DNA of 64,000 nucleotides, taken from contig CM063290.1 in the NCBI GenBank assembly GCA_032173965.1, positions 8,457,501 through 8,521,500 of the forward strand. The letters are read 5' to 3'. Shown one piece after another: positions 1-10,515 of this stretch (within the stretch, counting starts at the first letter, position 1; every line of letters starts with the position of its first letter). This stretch comes from Sitta carolinensis. Taxonomy: Eukaryota > Chordata > Aves > Passeriformes > Sittidae. The notes under the pieces were generated by a model. The model saw only the letters and a program-made list of their open reading frames with translations. It was not told the origin of the DNA and ran no database searches. Made by a program: the position numbers and the translations under genes.

Positions 1-2289
1 CTCTGCCCTTCCAGAGGGTGCCTGGGTGTAGGATGACCTCAACCCTGTCATCTGGGCAGGAAAGGGGCAGACTCCCACAGCTCTGGGGATCCTCATGTTC
101 CACCAGGGTCAAAATGGGAGGCAATGGACCCTCTGCTCCACCCCTGTGCCCAGGTGCTGCCATTGCCCTCCCTGGCTACGTGGGAATGGCTCCTGGGGCT
201 GGAGCATGCCGAATTTCACTCTTCAAATGGGGTTTCTGGCACCCGGCCAAGCAGTGTTTCGTGTTGTCAAATATTTTGGCAAACCACATCTCAGCTTTAG
301 TCTGAAGCGTCTTTCGCTGGGGAAACGGCGCCGAGCTGAGCTGCCGGCACGATCCTGGTGTGCAGGGGAGCCCAGCACTGCCAGACACATCCTGAACAGG
401 AGCTGCTGGGGCTGGGGTGCCCTGGCTGGGGGACACGGGGATCACAGCTGGGCAGGGTGGCTGCTGAGCAGTGAAAGGGCAAAAAAATGGTGTTTCAAGG
501 TGACTGTAAATGGTTTGTGAAATCAGGCTGAAAGGGGAAAATCATATTGACAAGAATAAGAAAACCCTGAAAAGTGATCTTTCAAGTCTCAATTTTGGCT
601 TTTTGTTCTGAAATTGCCCTGCATTAAGAAGAGAATACAAAAAATAAATAATTAAAAAAAAAACAGCTCTAAGTAAACTAGAAATCAGGGGACTGTATTT
701 TCTTTACCAGCTCATTGGAAAAATGAAACATATTTGTTCTGGGTCAGACCAAAATGAGCAAAGCAATCAGTTATCCACAGAGCCACGCTGCAGGCTGGCT
801 TTTCTTCTGCTCTCTCTCCTGGGCATCCTTGAAAGAATATCCAATACCTTTTTATGATGTTTGAAAGAAAATATCTCTGAGGAGAGGAAAAAAAAAAAAG
901 CAAGGTGTGATCGCAAAAAGTCTGCTTTCACAGCTTGGATAGACCCATCTTTCCCTCCCGCAGCCGCTGCTCCTTCCTCCTGCCTGTCACATTGTGTGGT
1001 TACAGCACACGTACTCACGGCCCCGGCACCATGATGGGTTTTGAAAGCCTGAGAAATCCTCCCCAAAGCCTGGTTTCCGGCCAAAAAACCCCGAGGTTAT
1101 GCAAACATACACGGAGCTTGCAAACAGGCTGTGTGTGTTGGATGGAGAGCAGCTTTGTGAAGCAGGTGTGAGCTGATGCGGGAAGAGCTGCGCTGCCTGA
1201 TGTCTGCACTGAAATCAGTGTCAGCCCACAGACTGAAACCAGGGTTCTGGATTTAAAGAAAAAACAGCCAAGGAATAAAAATCCACCCGTGCAGTGGCGC
1301 CCCAAGCACAATCCCACTGGATGCCAGGCCAGTAGGCAGTGCCATCTGTGCAGGTTAGGGCTGCAGGACTCCTTTCTGAAACACCACCAGCCCATCTGGG
1401 GGCAGTGGGATGACTCCTCCCCAACCCAGCTCACCCACCTGCCTCCCCACAGATCTGCCACTACCCTGGTTGTGCCCCTAAAGCCCTACATGACTTGCTT
1501 GTACCTGTGTAGAGGTTTAAAGGTGCCTCAGCAAAGGGGCACCTGAACTCTTGTGCACCAGTGAAACCTCCTAAAAATCCAGTTTCTCAGGAAAAAGCTT
1601 GTTTGGTTTTCAAATGTGTTCAAAGAGTCAGTCTCTCAGGAAAAACTGTTTCACCATTTTTCATAAGAGAATGACTCTTCTGAAAAGCAGAACGCACTGT
1701 GGTGGAGTTGCACTTATTACATATTAATGACTCCACAAAGCTGTGCTTGCTTTACAGTACCCAAATATTGGAAATATCAATGTATGAGCATTCTTCAATG
1801 TGAATTGTCAGACATGCAAATCTTGAGGTCTGGAAGCCCAGCAGAGCCACTCTGATCCCACAGGAAATGCTCCCTGTGGTGAATGCCATCGTGGCAGGGT
1901 GAGACTCGGTTGTCCCAGAACTGTGCACTCAGAACCATGTGCAAAGTGGGGAAGATGTGAGCCTGTCTTGCTCCATCCTGGAGCTGAGAGCTGCACCAAC
2001 CTCCCATTTGGCTGCTTTTAACAAACATAGGATGAAGATGCTCGTGCCAGTGTGATAACGTGGAGGGAAGCACGTGGTGTGAAAAGCTTTTGGGGAATGG
2101 GACAGAGTGTTTGCACTGTGGGATTTTTGACACCTGGTGTAGGAGGCTGAGCAGAGCAGAGAGATGTTCTCTGGCATGGAGAGGGTCATTCAGAGAATAT
2201 AAGCCTTTTTCTTATTGCTCCCTGGAGAGACTTGTTTGGGGACTGAACGTTATCCCTTGGGTTGCTCAGTGGAGAGGGTTTGAGATTGT
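1..2289. other. Unique non-coding DNA, no gene seen
   Basis: I see no coding exon, RNA gene or recognisable repeat here. The first 480 bases are GC-rich. From about 500 to 910 the sequence is AT-rich, with an AATAAA at 643-648 followed by a ten-A run (654-663) and a twelve-A run at 888-899. The AATAAA plus A-run could be the tail of a very old retrocopy, but nothing upstream of it looks gene-derived, so I do not call one. The open frames that cross the stretch overlap on both strands and show no domain. Confidence 0.6.
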
Positions 2290-2350
2290 CCTGTGCAGGG
2301 ACAGAGCCCATACACAGCAATCCTTGTGGGTCCCTTCCAGCTCAGGATAT
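2290..2350 (+). mobile_element. CR1 LINE, 3' end fragment
   Basis: The sequence around 2318-2350 (core 'TCCTTGTGGGTCCCTTCCAG' then 'CTCAGGATAT') is the conserved 3' untranslated end of avian CR1 non-LTR retrotransposons, read in the sense direction. CR1 copies are normally 5'-truncated and end in short ATTCT-type tandem repeats, and that is what follows here. No ORF2 sequence remains. The upstream limit is uncertain: similarity fades before about 2290. No target-site duplication is visible, which is usual for CR1. Confidence 0.75.
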
Positions 2351-2475
2351 TATTCTATTCTATTCTATTCTATTCTATTCTATTCTATTCATTCTATTCT
2401 ATTCTATTCTATTCTATTCTATTCTATTCTATTCTATTCTATTCTATTCTATTCTATTCCGTTCCATTCCATTCT
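2351..2475 (+). repeat. (TATTC)n pentanucleotide microsatellite grown from CR1 tail
   Basis: Eight perfect TATTC units (2351-2390) are followed, after loss of one T, by fourteen ATTCT-phase units (2391-2460). The last unit is ATTCC, and three degenerate units (GTTCC, ATTCC, ATTCT) run to about 2475. The array starts directly at the end of the CR1 3' sequence, so the CR1 terminal repeat most likely seeded it. Perfect purity over more than 100 bases suggests a young, length-variable locus. Reading frames through it translate as repetitive Ile/Leu/Phe/Tyr/Ser and are not genes. Confidence 0.97.
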
Positions 2476-2946
2476 CCCCTGGGAGTTACCTGGCCAGAGT
2501 GACATCCTGCCCCTTCACCTCTCTCCTTCGGGGAAGGGAGGGATGCTGCTTGGTTTGGGTAAGTGCCAGGCAGAGCTGATCCCCCTGGGGTGGAAGCAGC
2601 AGAAATGGGATCAGGGAAGCCATGACTGGGACCTTGCTGCTTGTGCCTTTCTCCAGTCTGATAAATGAGACTGAAGAATCTCTTCTCACTCATTCCTTGG
2701 CCAAGAGCAGGCACGAGGAATCATCCCTTGAGATGGCTTTCTGCAGCTGCCACTGTCCCCATCACCAGGCATCAGATTCTGAAGGAGCACAGTCCTGGTC
2801 ACTCCCAGACTCTTTGCTCCCAGAAGGGGAACAGACATCCCAGAGTAGTTAATCAATAATATGTATTTTCCTCACTAATCTCTCCACAAGATCTTGGCAG
2901 GCATGAACGTGCTGTGCTTCCCAGCCTCTCTACTCCTCCTGTGTTC
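2476..2946. other. Unique non-coding DNA
   Basis: Mixed-composition unique sequence between the microsatellite and an antisense MIR relic. A GGTAAGT donor-like motif occurs near 2557, but no acceptor or open exon pairs with it. No gene or other element is seen. Confidence 0.5.
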
Positions 2947-3066
2947 ATTGGGGAAACTGAGGCACAGTGTAGTGGGAATGTGAGCACAGGCATCTCCTCC
3001 AGCACAGGCAGGGCTGCAGCAGGGCTTGGACCAAAACCCAGGGGGTTCAGTGCTTCACCTTGTGCC
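2947..3066 (-). mobile_element. MIR-type (CORE) SINE relic, antisense
   Basis: The motif 'GGGGAAACTGAGGCACAG' at 2950-2967 is the reverse complement of the MIR core phrase (CTGTGCCTCAGTTTCCCC). About 60 bases on, 'TTGGACCAAAACCCAGGGGG' (about 3027-3046) matches in order and spacing the tRNA-derived part of antisense MIR (the 'AGAACCCAGG' region). These SINEs are tRNA-related and were mobilised by LINE machinery early in amniote history. The copy is diverged and has small indels. The whole span was identified from remembered consensus, not from a search. Confidence 0.6.
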
Positions 3067-5966
3067 CCCGCTGTAAATCCACCTTCTTGCACCACTCACT
3101 GTGCTCAGCATTAGCGCGTTATTAGCTTGAAGGAGACATTGACACTCTGCTGGGGTTTTAAAAAGCATGTCATGTGGCAGTTATTAAAAAAGCTGCCTAC
3201 ATTTTACAAATATTTCCAGGAAGAAACTTGCCAGTGTCTGGGGCTGCAGAAGAGGGAGTGTGAGGATGACCAGCACGAGGCTGGCTGCCAGAATGTGCTC
3301 TTTATCCATCCATCAGTCTGTGCCCAAGACCTCCCTTCCCCCAGTGAATTGGTAACAGCAATGAGCCTGTGTGCCCTGCTTTCCCCCTCCAACCTGGCAC
3401 GGGGGGCCAGTGGCCCCCATCCCTTGGTGTGCATTCAACTGGGGGCATTTACAGCATCCCCATCCTCAGGGACAGCGGTGCCTAAACCAAGACTGCAAAG
3501 CTGCCAGGCTGCTGCCTGTGAGCTGCCTGTTCCCTGGGTTCCCTGAGCCTTCCCGAGGGTGCCTGTGATCAGCAGCTCATTGACAGCTGCTGAATCTGGG
3601 CAATGGCTGGGGCTGGAGGGTTCTTTCCAGGGCACTGCCAGTGAGAAGCAGGAAGAAAAGCTGTGCCTCGGGAAAGGGCTTGCTAAAAAGCTGGGGGGAA
3701 TCACAGACAAACAGGGGGAGTTGTCTGCGGGAGATCTCCAGGTAACTTTGGAGAGTAATGGCAGCTCTTGGTGCCACTGAGAGCTTTGATCCCCCCGGCC
3801 ATAACTCACACTCTCATGACTCAGCGTGAAGAGCCTCCTGCACCTGCCTGCCTCTATAACGGATAAACAATAATAGTTTGTGGTTAAAATATTGCCCTCA
3901 GATGATAATCTGTGGGACATGGTTTATACAGAACAGCTGCACTGGGAGCAGGGGTAACCTCTCTGTCCTTGGTGAGAAGTTTTTGCACCCGTGGTGTTGG
4001 GTGTGGTTGTAGGGAGGGGGATGCTGTCAGATGGAGGGGTTTGCAGTCTGTATGTGGCTCTGCATTCCCCAAAACAGGCGAGGGGCAGGAAAGGTCCTTT
4101 ACCACTCACAGTAAGAGTGGTTACTGTGCTTACAGATAGAAATGCTATCAGTGAAACCTCAGCAAAAGTCCCACCCAGGAAAACAGCAACATCAAATCCA
4201 TGCAACACCATTTTCCCAGGACAGCTGCCTCCCTCCAGGAAGGTGGTTGCTTGGGGCTTGGTGACCAGGATAACACTGGAGCAGGATCTCATCCTGGAGA
4301 TCACAGTAGGAGCTCTTGAGGCTCAGAAGAGGTTTGGGGACAGACAAAAGTCTCCTGCAAGTGGGTGGCAGTGACACAGGGCAGAGCATTGGTATTGCTG
4401 GTATGTCGAGCACCTTGTTTATTATACCTCAGACATGTCGCAACAGTCCTGGGTTGTGTAATGGTTTCCAGGAGATTTTCCTGCTTTCAGTTTTTGGAGC
4501 TCTCATTCCCAGGGCTTAGTTTCTGCCAGAGATGGGTTGTGGTAGAGAGAATGAGTTAAAATCAAACTTCTTAGGTGGGGTTTTGTGTTGAGATACCAAG
4601 TGGGTGATGGAGAGAGAGAGGAGACCTTTCTGAATTGTTTTTTCTTCCTTCTCAAGAGGTTACATATATGGGGTGAAAGCTGTGTGCAACTTCCCATCTT
4701 GGTGATCTGATGCTACTCTGTTTCATGAAAATCGTAGGCCCTGACACCAGGAATTTCACCCACAGGGAATTAAATATGTCTTCCTAGAACAAATAAGAGG
4801 CTGTATTTGACAAATGGCCTTGCCTTCCCACTGCAGGAAGCAGAGGATCCCATGATCCAGCCTGAGTATTTGTGATACTTCTGGGGCACTCCTCTTGCCC
4901 CTGCCAAGTCCCAGCCCTCCTCAACCAGGTTCCTGTGCATTCCTCCCTTTCCCTTGGCACATGTGCAGTTTTCCTCTCCCTTCTCTCCCTGCCTGGGATT
5001 TGGAGAGTTTGCACCATGAAATGGCAGTCAGCTCAGCCTCTGCAAGGTGCAAGAGCAGAGAGAGCTCTGCTCTCCCAGCATTCACAGTTTGGGGCTTGGA
5101 TAAATCCTCTGAGCTGTCAGTCAGCAAAGACGAGCTCTTCATTCGGCACGGGTGACCCAGGAGTTTCAGAAGCTTAAAATATTGCACAACTTGGAAGAAT
5201 TATCACTGGGAAAACTGCTGTAGCACCCCAGGGAAATTCAGAGCTCCACCACAAATGCAGAGGAATTCAAGCTTCTCCTTGAAGCGGCTGCAAGAATTTC
5301 TCAATTTGGCCATCTTTGTTTTCCAGAATTTCATTTGGCACATTGGCTGAAATCTTCCTGGCCTGGGTTATGCCCCCAGCACCAGGGGCTTTTCTTATTT
5401 TCGAAAACTAAATGCTGGCAGTTATATGGAATTGAGGGAAGATCTTAAAATGGAAAATGTTGGGCAAGCCTGAATAGTTTTTCAGCATGCAGAGTGGAAC
5501 CTCCTTGGTGGGGAGACTGAGTCCCTCATGCTGCTGGCTGCTGTGCTCAGCTAGTCTGAGCACGGATAGGCTCTGAGTGTGGGAGGATGCTCCTGTCCCC
5601 ACTCCAAAGGAGTGCAGCAAATACCAGGGTGCAGCAACACCAAACCTGCTTCCCACTGCATTTCTCTGCAGGGAGGTGCTGGGCAGAGGCTAAGTGGGAC
5701 CTCTTCAGCTCACTGCCACGTCCAAGCTCCCTCCATATCCAGATTTGAGCCCTCAAAGGATGAGTTGCACCATGTTGTTAAGCCCACAGCGAGGTCCCCC
5801 CCTGCGCTTCCCTTGCAAAGAATGAAATAACCTGGAAGCTGTTGGCCTCTGGAAGCAATTTAGCATGGGACGTGGCTATTAATTTAAATAGATTACAGAA
5901 ATTTGAACTAAGCTGCATATAAATCTTCTGACCAGTTCTTTGGGCTTTGGTCTCTGTTGTTTACAC
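3067..5966. other. Unique non-coding DNA, no gene seen
   Basis: No exon, repeat or RNA gene can be supported. Visible small features are a TGACTCAGC motif at 3817-3825 (the AP-1/NF-E2 or MAF type of binding site) followed by an AT-rich stretch at 3850-3910, and a short GA run at 4610-4620. Open frames reach about 160 codons (for example 3435-3920 on the minus strand), but they overlap frames on the other strand and look like chance. Confidence 0.55.
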
Positions 5967-5989
5967 TTTTTTTTTTTTTTTTTTTTTTT
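5967..5989. repeat. T23 homopolymer
   Basis: Twenty-three consecutive T bases. It could be the remnant poly(A) of an antisense retrocopy, but the flanks show no gene-like sequence. Its length is likely to vary between individuals and to be error-prone in sequencing. Confidence 0.95.
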
Positions 5990-6834
5990 AATTGTGCTTT
6001 ATTGATTCCTGAAGCTGTGATGTTTCAGTCAGAGCTCACTGCTTGGATGGCAGGCTGCTTCTCTCTTCCACACATATTACCTTTCAGAGCTACTGTGAGT
6101 AGAACACAGATGTTGTTAGGTCTCAGGTAAAGCCATCAAAGGTGGACGTTCAATCAAGTTTGACATCATCTTCAACCTGAAGGCAAAGGGGTTGGTTTTG
6201 ATTAGCAGCTCGCGGGGTTGAGCCTAACCCATATCAGTGCTGCTGCTGCTGCTACTTTACCTGAATGGCAAAACCACAGATGGTAATTATAACCATAAGT
6301 GCTTACAGATTTCCTAACAACAAAGATAATTTGTTTGCTCCATGCCTTGTTAGAAGGGGAATTTTGTTCTGGTGACTGGGTGGTTTGTGAATCAGTCATT
6401 GCCCTTTCACCCCTCCGTCCCCAGCTCGGCTGTTCCCCCCAGCTGTGGCCATTAGATGTTGATCCAAGCAGAAGGGTCCCGCCGAGTCTGGTCTCTGCAG
6501 TGGCCACAGAGACGCCAGCCCAGTTCAGGGAGCACTCCTGGTGGGGAGTGGGATGCTGTGCTGGCACCCACAGGATGCCCTGGGATGCTGGGCAAGGAAG
6601 GTCCTCCTTGTTAAAACCCCCCATTCCTCATTCTGTGCACATAACTTCTGTGGCAATTGAGGTAAAAACTTGCTGCCAGGCTTCCCCTGACAGAGCTGAG
6701 CAAAGCTCAGCTGCATCCCCCTGCTCATCCCACTGCCCTGCTGTGGGGAATGATAAGACAGCATATGAGCAGCCAGGCTTGCGCCTCTGTTCTGGGAACC
6801 ACTGCCAAAACCCTTGTCTTTCCTCCCTTCTGAA
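5990..6834. other. Unique non-coding DNA
   Basis: No gene seen. A five-unit TGC run lies at 6238-6252. An open frame of 221 codons (6299-6964, plus) and another of 140 codons (6202-6624, minus) lie here and share the same bases. Neither has a recognisable domain. Confidence 0.5.
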
Positions 6835-7300
6835 GGTGACCCAGCGCCTGAAATCCTGGGAGGCAAACGGGGGGCGCTCGTCCCTGTCGGTCGCGGGCAG
6901 CCGGAGGTCTCTCTCCACCCCGCGGCCGCTCTCCGGCGCTGGGGGCGGGTTACCTGTGAATTAAACCAGCTGGTGCCAGGGGCTCGCTGGCAGCCCTGGC
7001 CCGTGTCCACAGCCATTCCTTAGGGCAGAAAGCTGATGGTTTCGGCTTGGACCCCGCCTTGGCAGCAGCTGAGGGCAGCGTCTCGCCTGGCAGGCAAGCA
7101 GGCAGATAACAGCTTTGATTTCTGGGTCTCACTTTAATTATAATGGAAGGACGCGGCTCGTTAAGTGCCCGCTTTGCTTTCCAGCGATCCCTCCCGGCTG
7201 CCAAGTGCGCTGGGCTAACAAAAGCATTCCTCTCCCCGCCGGGGCCGGCCGCAGCAGCCGTATGGCGAGCAGACGGAGGGGATTAATGCACACAAGAACA
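6835..7300. promoter_or_regulatory. CpG-dense patch, possible promoter or enhancer
   Basis: By eye there are about 14 CpGs between 6840 and 6955 alone, and more up to 7300. This is far above the surrounding DNA, where CpG is sparse as expected for methylated vertebrate sequence. It holds a NotI-type GCGGCCGC at 6922-6929 and an Sp1-type GC box GGGGCGGG at 6942-6949. CpG-rich unmethylated patches commonly mark promoters or developmental enhancers. No first exon can be identified: frames here have no familiar N-terminus. A donor-like ACAG|GTAACC reads on the minus strand near 6950-6958, but that alone is weak. Confidence 0.4.
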
Positions 7301-10124
7301 GTCTGCCCGGCTCCTGGTCCCTGCACACAACCCGAGACCTCTGAGCAGCCTCTCTGGGAGGAGGAACTACCCTGGAAATGGAGACCTCCTCCAAAAAACA
7401 CCCTTATGCCTCTACACCAGCTCATCTCCACCTCTCTTCCTGACACCAGCAGAATACCTGCAGGGTCTTGCCCCAGAGTGTTTCTACTCTCCCAGAGCTC
7501 GGATCAGATGATTTTTTTCGTGCCAATCATACCTGGAGTTGTTCAAGATGGTGATATTGATCTTGTTCGTATTTGTTGCCTTAATGAGTCACAAATTCTG
7601 TCTGTGAGCAGAGGTGGTTTGGAGGTGCCGACTGGCTGCTGTTAACCTGCCTTTCTGGAAGGGTAGAAATTTCAGCAGATTTGAAGAACTGGTGTTTTCT
7701 TGGATTCCTAGAGGAAATTACACTAATTGCAACAACCCCCATGTGCCTGCAGCAAGCAGAAGCGATAGGATCTCCCCAAATGTTAGCTCCTGAAGCCTGT
7801 AACCTTCCTAATAGCCCTTCTACCACCCTGCAGCAGGTGATCTGCCAGACCCAAACACTTACACGGCTGCTTTGAGGCTAAATTGTTCCTGTGCTGGTTC
7901 ATCTTTTGTCTGCAAATGGTACTGGGGCTGAGCAGAGGTGTCAGTTCTCCGCATGGGCAGGGGACTCGGGCTGCTGTCCACTGCCACCTTCATCTTGGCT
8001 GGGGCCAAGATTTCCTTATTTTGAAATGATTTTAATATTCAGACTACACAAATATCCTCACATGGGCACAGTGCATGGGGTCACGGCACAGTGCTAGTGT
8101 GGAATTAATAAATGCTGTATGGGGTATGTCTGAACAAAGGACCCATATTAATCAAGCTTAATATTAATCAGCTTTCTCTTCCACTCGGATCTAGCAATGC
8201 CCCCCCTCCTGACCCGGACATGGAGCTGGTTTGGGGATGCAGGCTCTTTCCGGAGCAGGACAGTGTGTTTCTCGCATCTCTCAGATGCTCCTTAATATGC
8301 TTAATTTAAACATTAACTCCCAATTTGACTCTGGGCTCAGGGCATGGAAAAAATTAGAGCAAAAGGAGAATTTTTTTAAGAAGCTCTGAGTGAGCAAAGC
8401 CGGGTTATAATAGAAATAGTTTTTGACCTTAATTATGGCTTCTAATGGAAATAGTTGTGTAACCTCAGCAGAGGGGTTTGGTATGTGCAGCAGATCTGAG
8501 CCCAGGATGGTGACAGAAGGACAACGAGGGCTCGGCAGCCTTTGGCTTCTTTTTCACGGGAGGCTCTCAGAGAGCTGGGCTGAGGCTGCTGAAGGAAACG
8601 TCCCTCACTTCCACCAGCAGCATCTTTGGATCGCTCCATCCAGAGCTAAGGCTTTGCCCCATTTCTGTTTCAGACAAGAATGTAGGCGGCCTCAAGTCCC
8701 TCATCAATGCCAGCAGAGTATACAGGCAGACCTAGCCTAGCAACTCCGGACAGAGGAGCGGGAGAGAGCCTGTAATTCCCTACTGGGATCAGCACAGCAA
8801 GTCCCAGCCAGGGGCAGCACGGCTCGTCCTGCTCAGCTTCCCCCCGGGACAGGGGAAGCAGCCTGACTGCCCGCCCCTCTCAGCTCCTCCAGGAAAGCGA
8901 TCCTCAGCTGTGAATGCCGAAAAAATGAACTCCAGCACTGTCCTCCAGGGATAAATGATGCCGCTGAGAGCAGAGGTACTCGTTTGAAGGATTCAGCTTG
9001 CAGAATAATGACACAGCATTTGCGAGGGGCGGGAGCAGGACGGGTTAATTGCTGAAGAGGAAGCACATCACCTTTGGTGTAGGGTCAAACCTCCTCGCTC
9101 TGGAAATCTGCTGCTATTACCCCTGCTCTAACGGGTCACTTGGCACCGCCTGGGAGCAGTGACGTGTGCAGCTAATGTGATTTAGAAACCTCTGGTTTGG
9201 GCGAGCAGTGGATGCTGGCCCTTCAAGGGGGCAGGGATCGCCTGGTTCACCTCTTTTCCTGCCACAAAGGCATCTGAGATCTCGGAGCAAAAGGCTTCCT
9301 TGTGCCTAGGGAAATTCGGGTGGGACGAGTGGCTGATTAGCACAGCTGCAGGGCTGGAGGACACCAGCCAAAACCACTGCCATCAAAGGGGCAGACCGGG
9401 ATGATGGGAGATCCAGAGGGACTTGAAGAAAGTGTGACCTCTCCTGTGCCTGCACACTGCCAGGAACAGTCATGGAAAATGATGGTGTCATCTTGCAAGG
9501 GACTGCAGGAGCTTCCTGTCACACCGTCCCCTTGCCAGACCTCAGCCAGCTTTAGGCTGTCCCCAGGCGCAGCAAAGTCACTTCCCAAAGATATCCATAT
9601 GTCTCTTCTGTATATAGATGCAGAAAATACGGGTTGATTCCCAGTTAAAAAGGAATGTGTGGTCCAAAAAGCCCCATCCAGCCTCCACGGTGTATCTTTG
9701 GGAACATCTCATGGTGTGATCTCACAAGTGTGATCATGAGGAGGGACTGGGGCTGCAGCAGCTCTGTTTCACCTCTCAGGCTTGGAGCCAATGACCTCCT
9801 GTATCCAAAAAGGCAGTTCCTGTCTTATCAAGAGCAGAGGGACGATGCTCCTCTCCTGTGGAGACACCCAGGGCAAGGTCTCCCTGCAAACTCAGGGCCC
9901 AGCAGCCATTGCCAAGGCACATGTCCTTGCATCTTCAACTCTCACTTCTTGAAAACACAGGAAAACCTGATCATTTTGGTGTTCCAGAGAGTGCTGGAAA
10001 ATCCTGGCCTCAATGTGGGGGTTGAGTTGTTTGGAAAATTCGGGCTTTGTGCTGAAGATGCAAACATGTTAGTTCCCCTCCATTGCCCGTGTCTCTGTGT
10101 AGGCTGCAGAAATAAAGCAAGTGT
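7301..10124. other. Unique non-coding DNA with AT-rich islands
   Basis: No gene or recognisable repeat. AT-rich islands at about 8020-8180 and 8290-8450 contain several TTAATC/TAATTAA-type homeodomain-like words, including a 16-base tandem duplication at 8144-8175. An AATAAA occurs near 10110 without a supporting upstream exon. Confidence 0.5.
8144..8175. repeat. Short tandem duplication ATATTAATCA(A)GCTT
   Basis: Two near-identical units, ATATTAATCAAGCTTA and ATATTAATCAGCTTTC, lie head to tail. Each carries TTAATCA. It may be a duplicated binding site or a simple replication slip. Confidence 0.6.
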
Positions 10125-10515
10125 TTAACATGCATGCATTTAACCCTTTCAGGATTCTGGTTTATTCATAGCATTAACTAACATAAAGAATTGTCCAGTG
10201 CATTTTGACTGCTACTGTTTTAAAGTTCTTATCATAGTTATTTTTTTCCTTTTATCACAGTTTTTGTATTGTGTGGTGAAGATTCGTCTCTATCCTTGCC
10301 TAGTTTATCTATAATTCAGGACGTTTTTACACTTAGGTTATAATTGACTTTTCCATGCTGCAGCAACTCAAACAATAACTATTAATATTCAGCAGTCTAT
10401 AGTGATAAAGATTTCCATTTACTTTCTTTTACTTAACCGTGTGAATATACGACATCCTATCTCACATGGGTAATATTGAATTCATTCATATTTACTCTCC
10501 ATTTTCCTGTATAAC
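10125..10515. other. AT-rich unique block, candidate conserved non-coding element
   Basis: About 390 bases of clearly AT-rich, non-repetitive sequence sit abruptly between GC-rich flanks. The complexity is high (no microsatellite) and I match no transposon. This pattern is typical of deeply conserved non-coding elements in birds, but conservation cannot be seen from one sequence. Confidence 0.3.

Noticed and set aside
2060..2668. 202-codon plus frame (and two sister frames) through 2.3-2.5 kb
   Set aside because: Its middle is a translation of the ATTCT microsatellite and its start is CR1 and unique DNA. No domain and no conserved texture.
6299..6964. 221-codon plus frame
   Set aside because: Overlaps long minus frames, runs into the CpG patch, has no domain and has chance-type composition.
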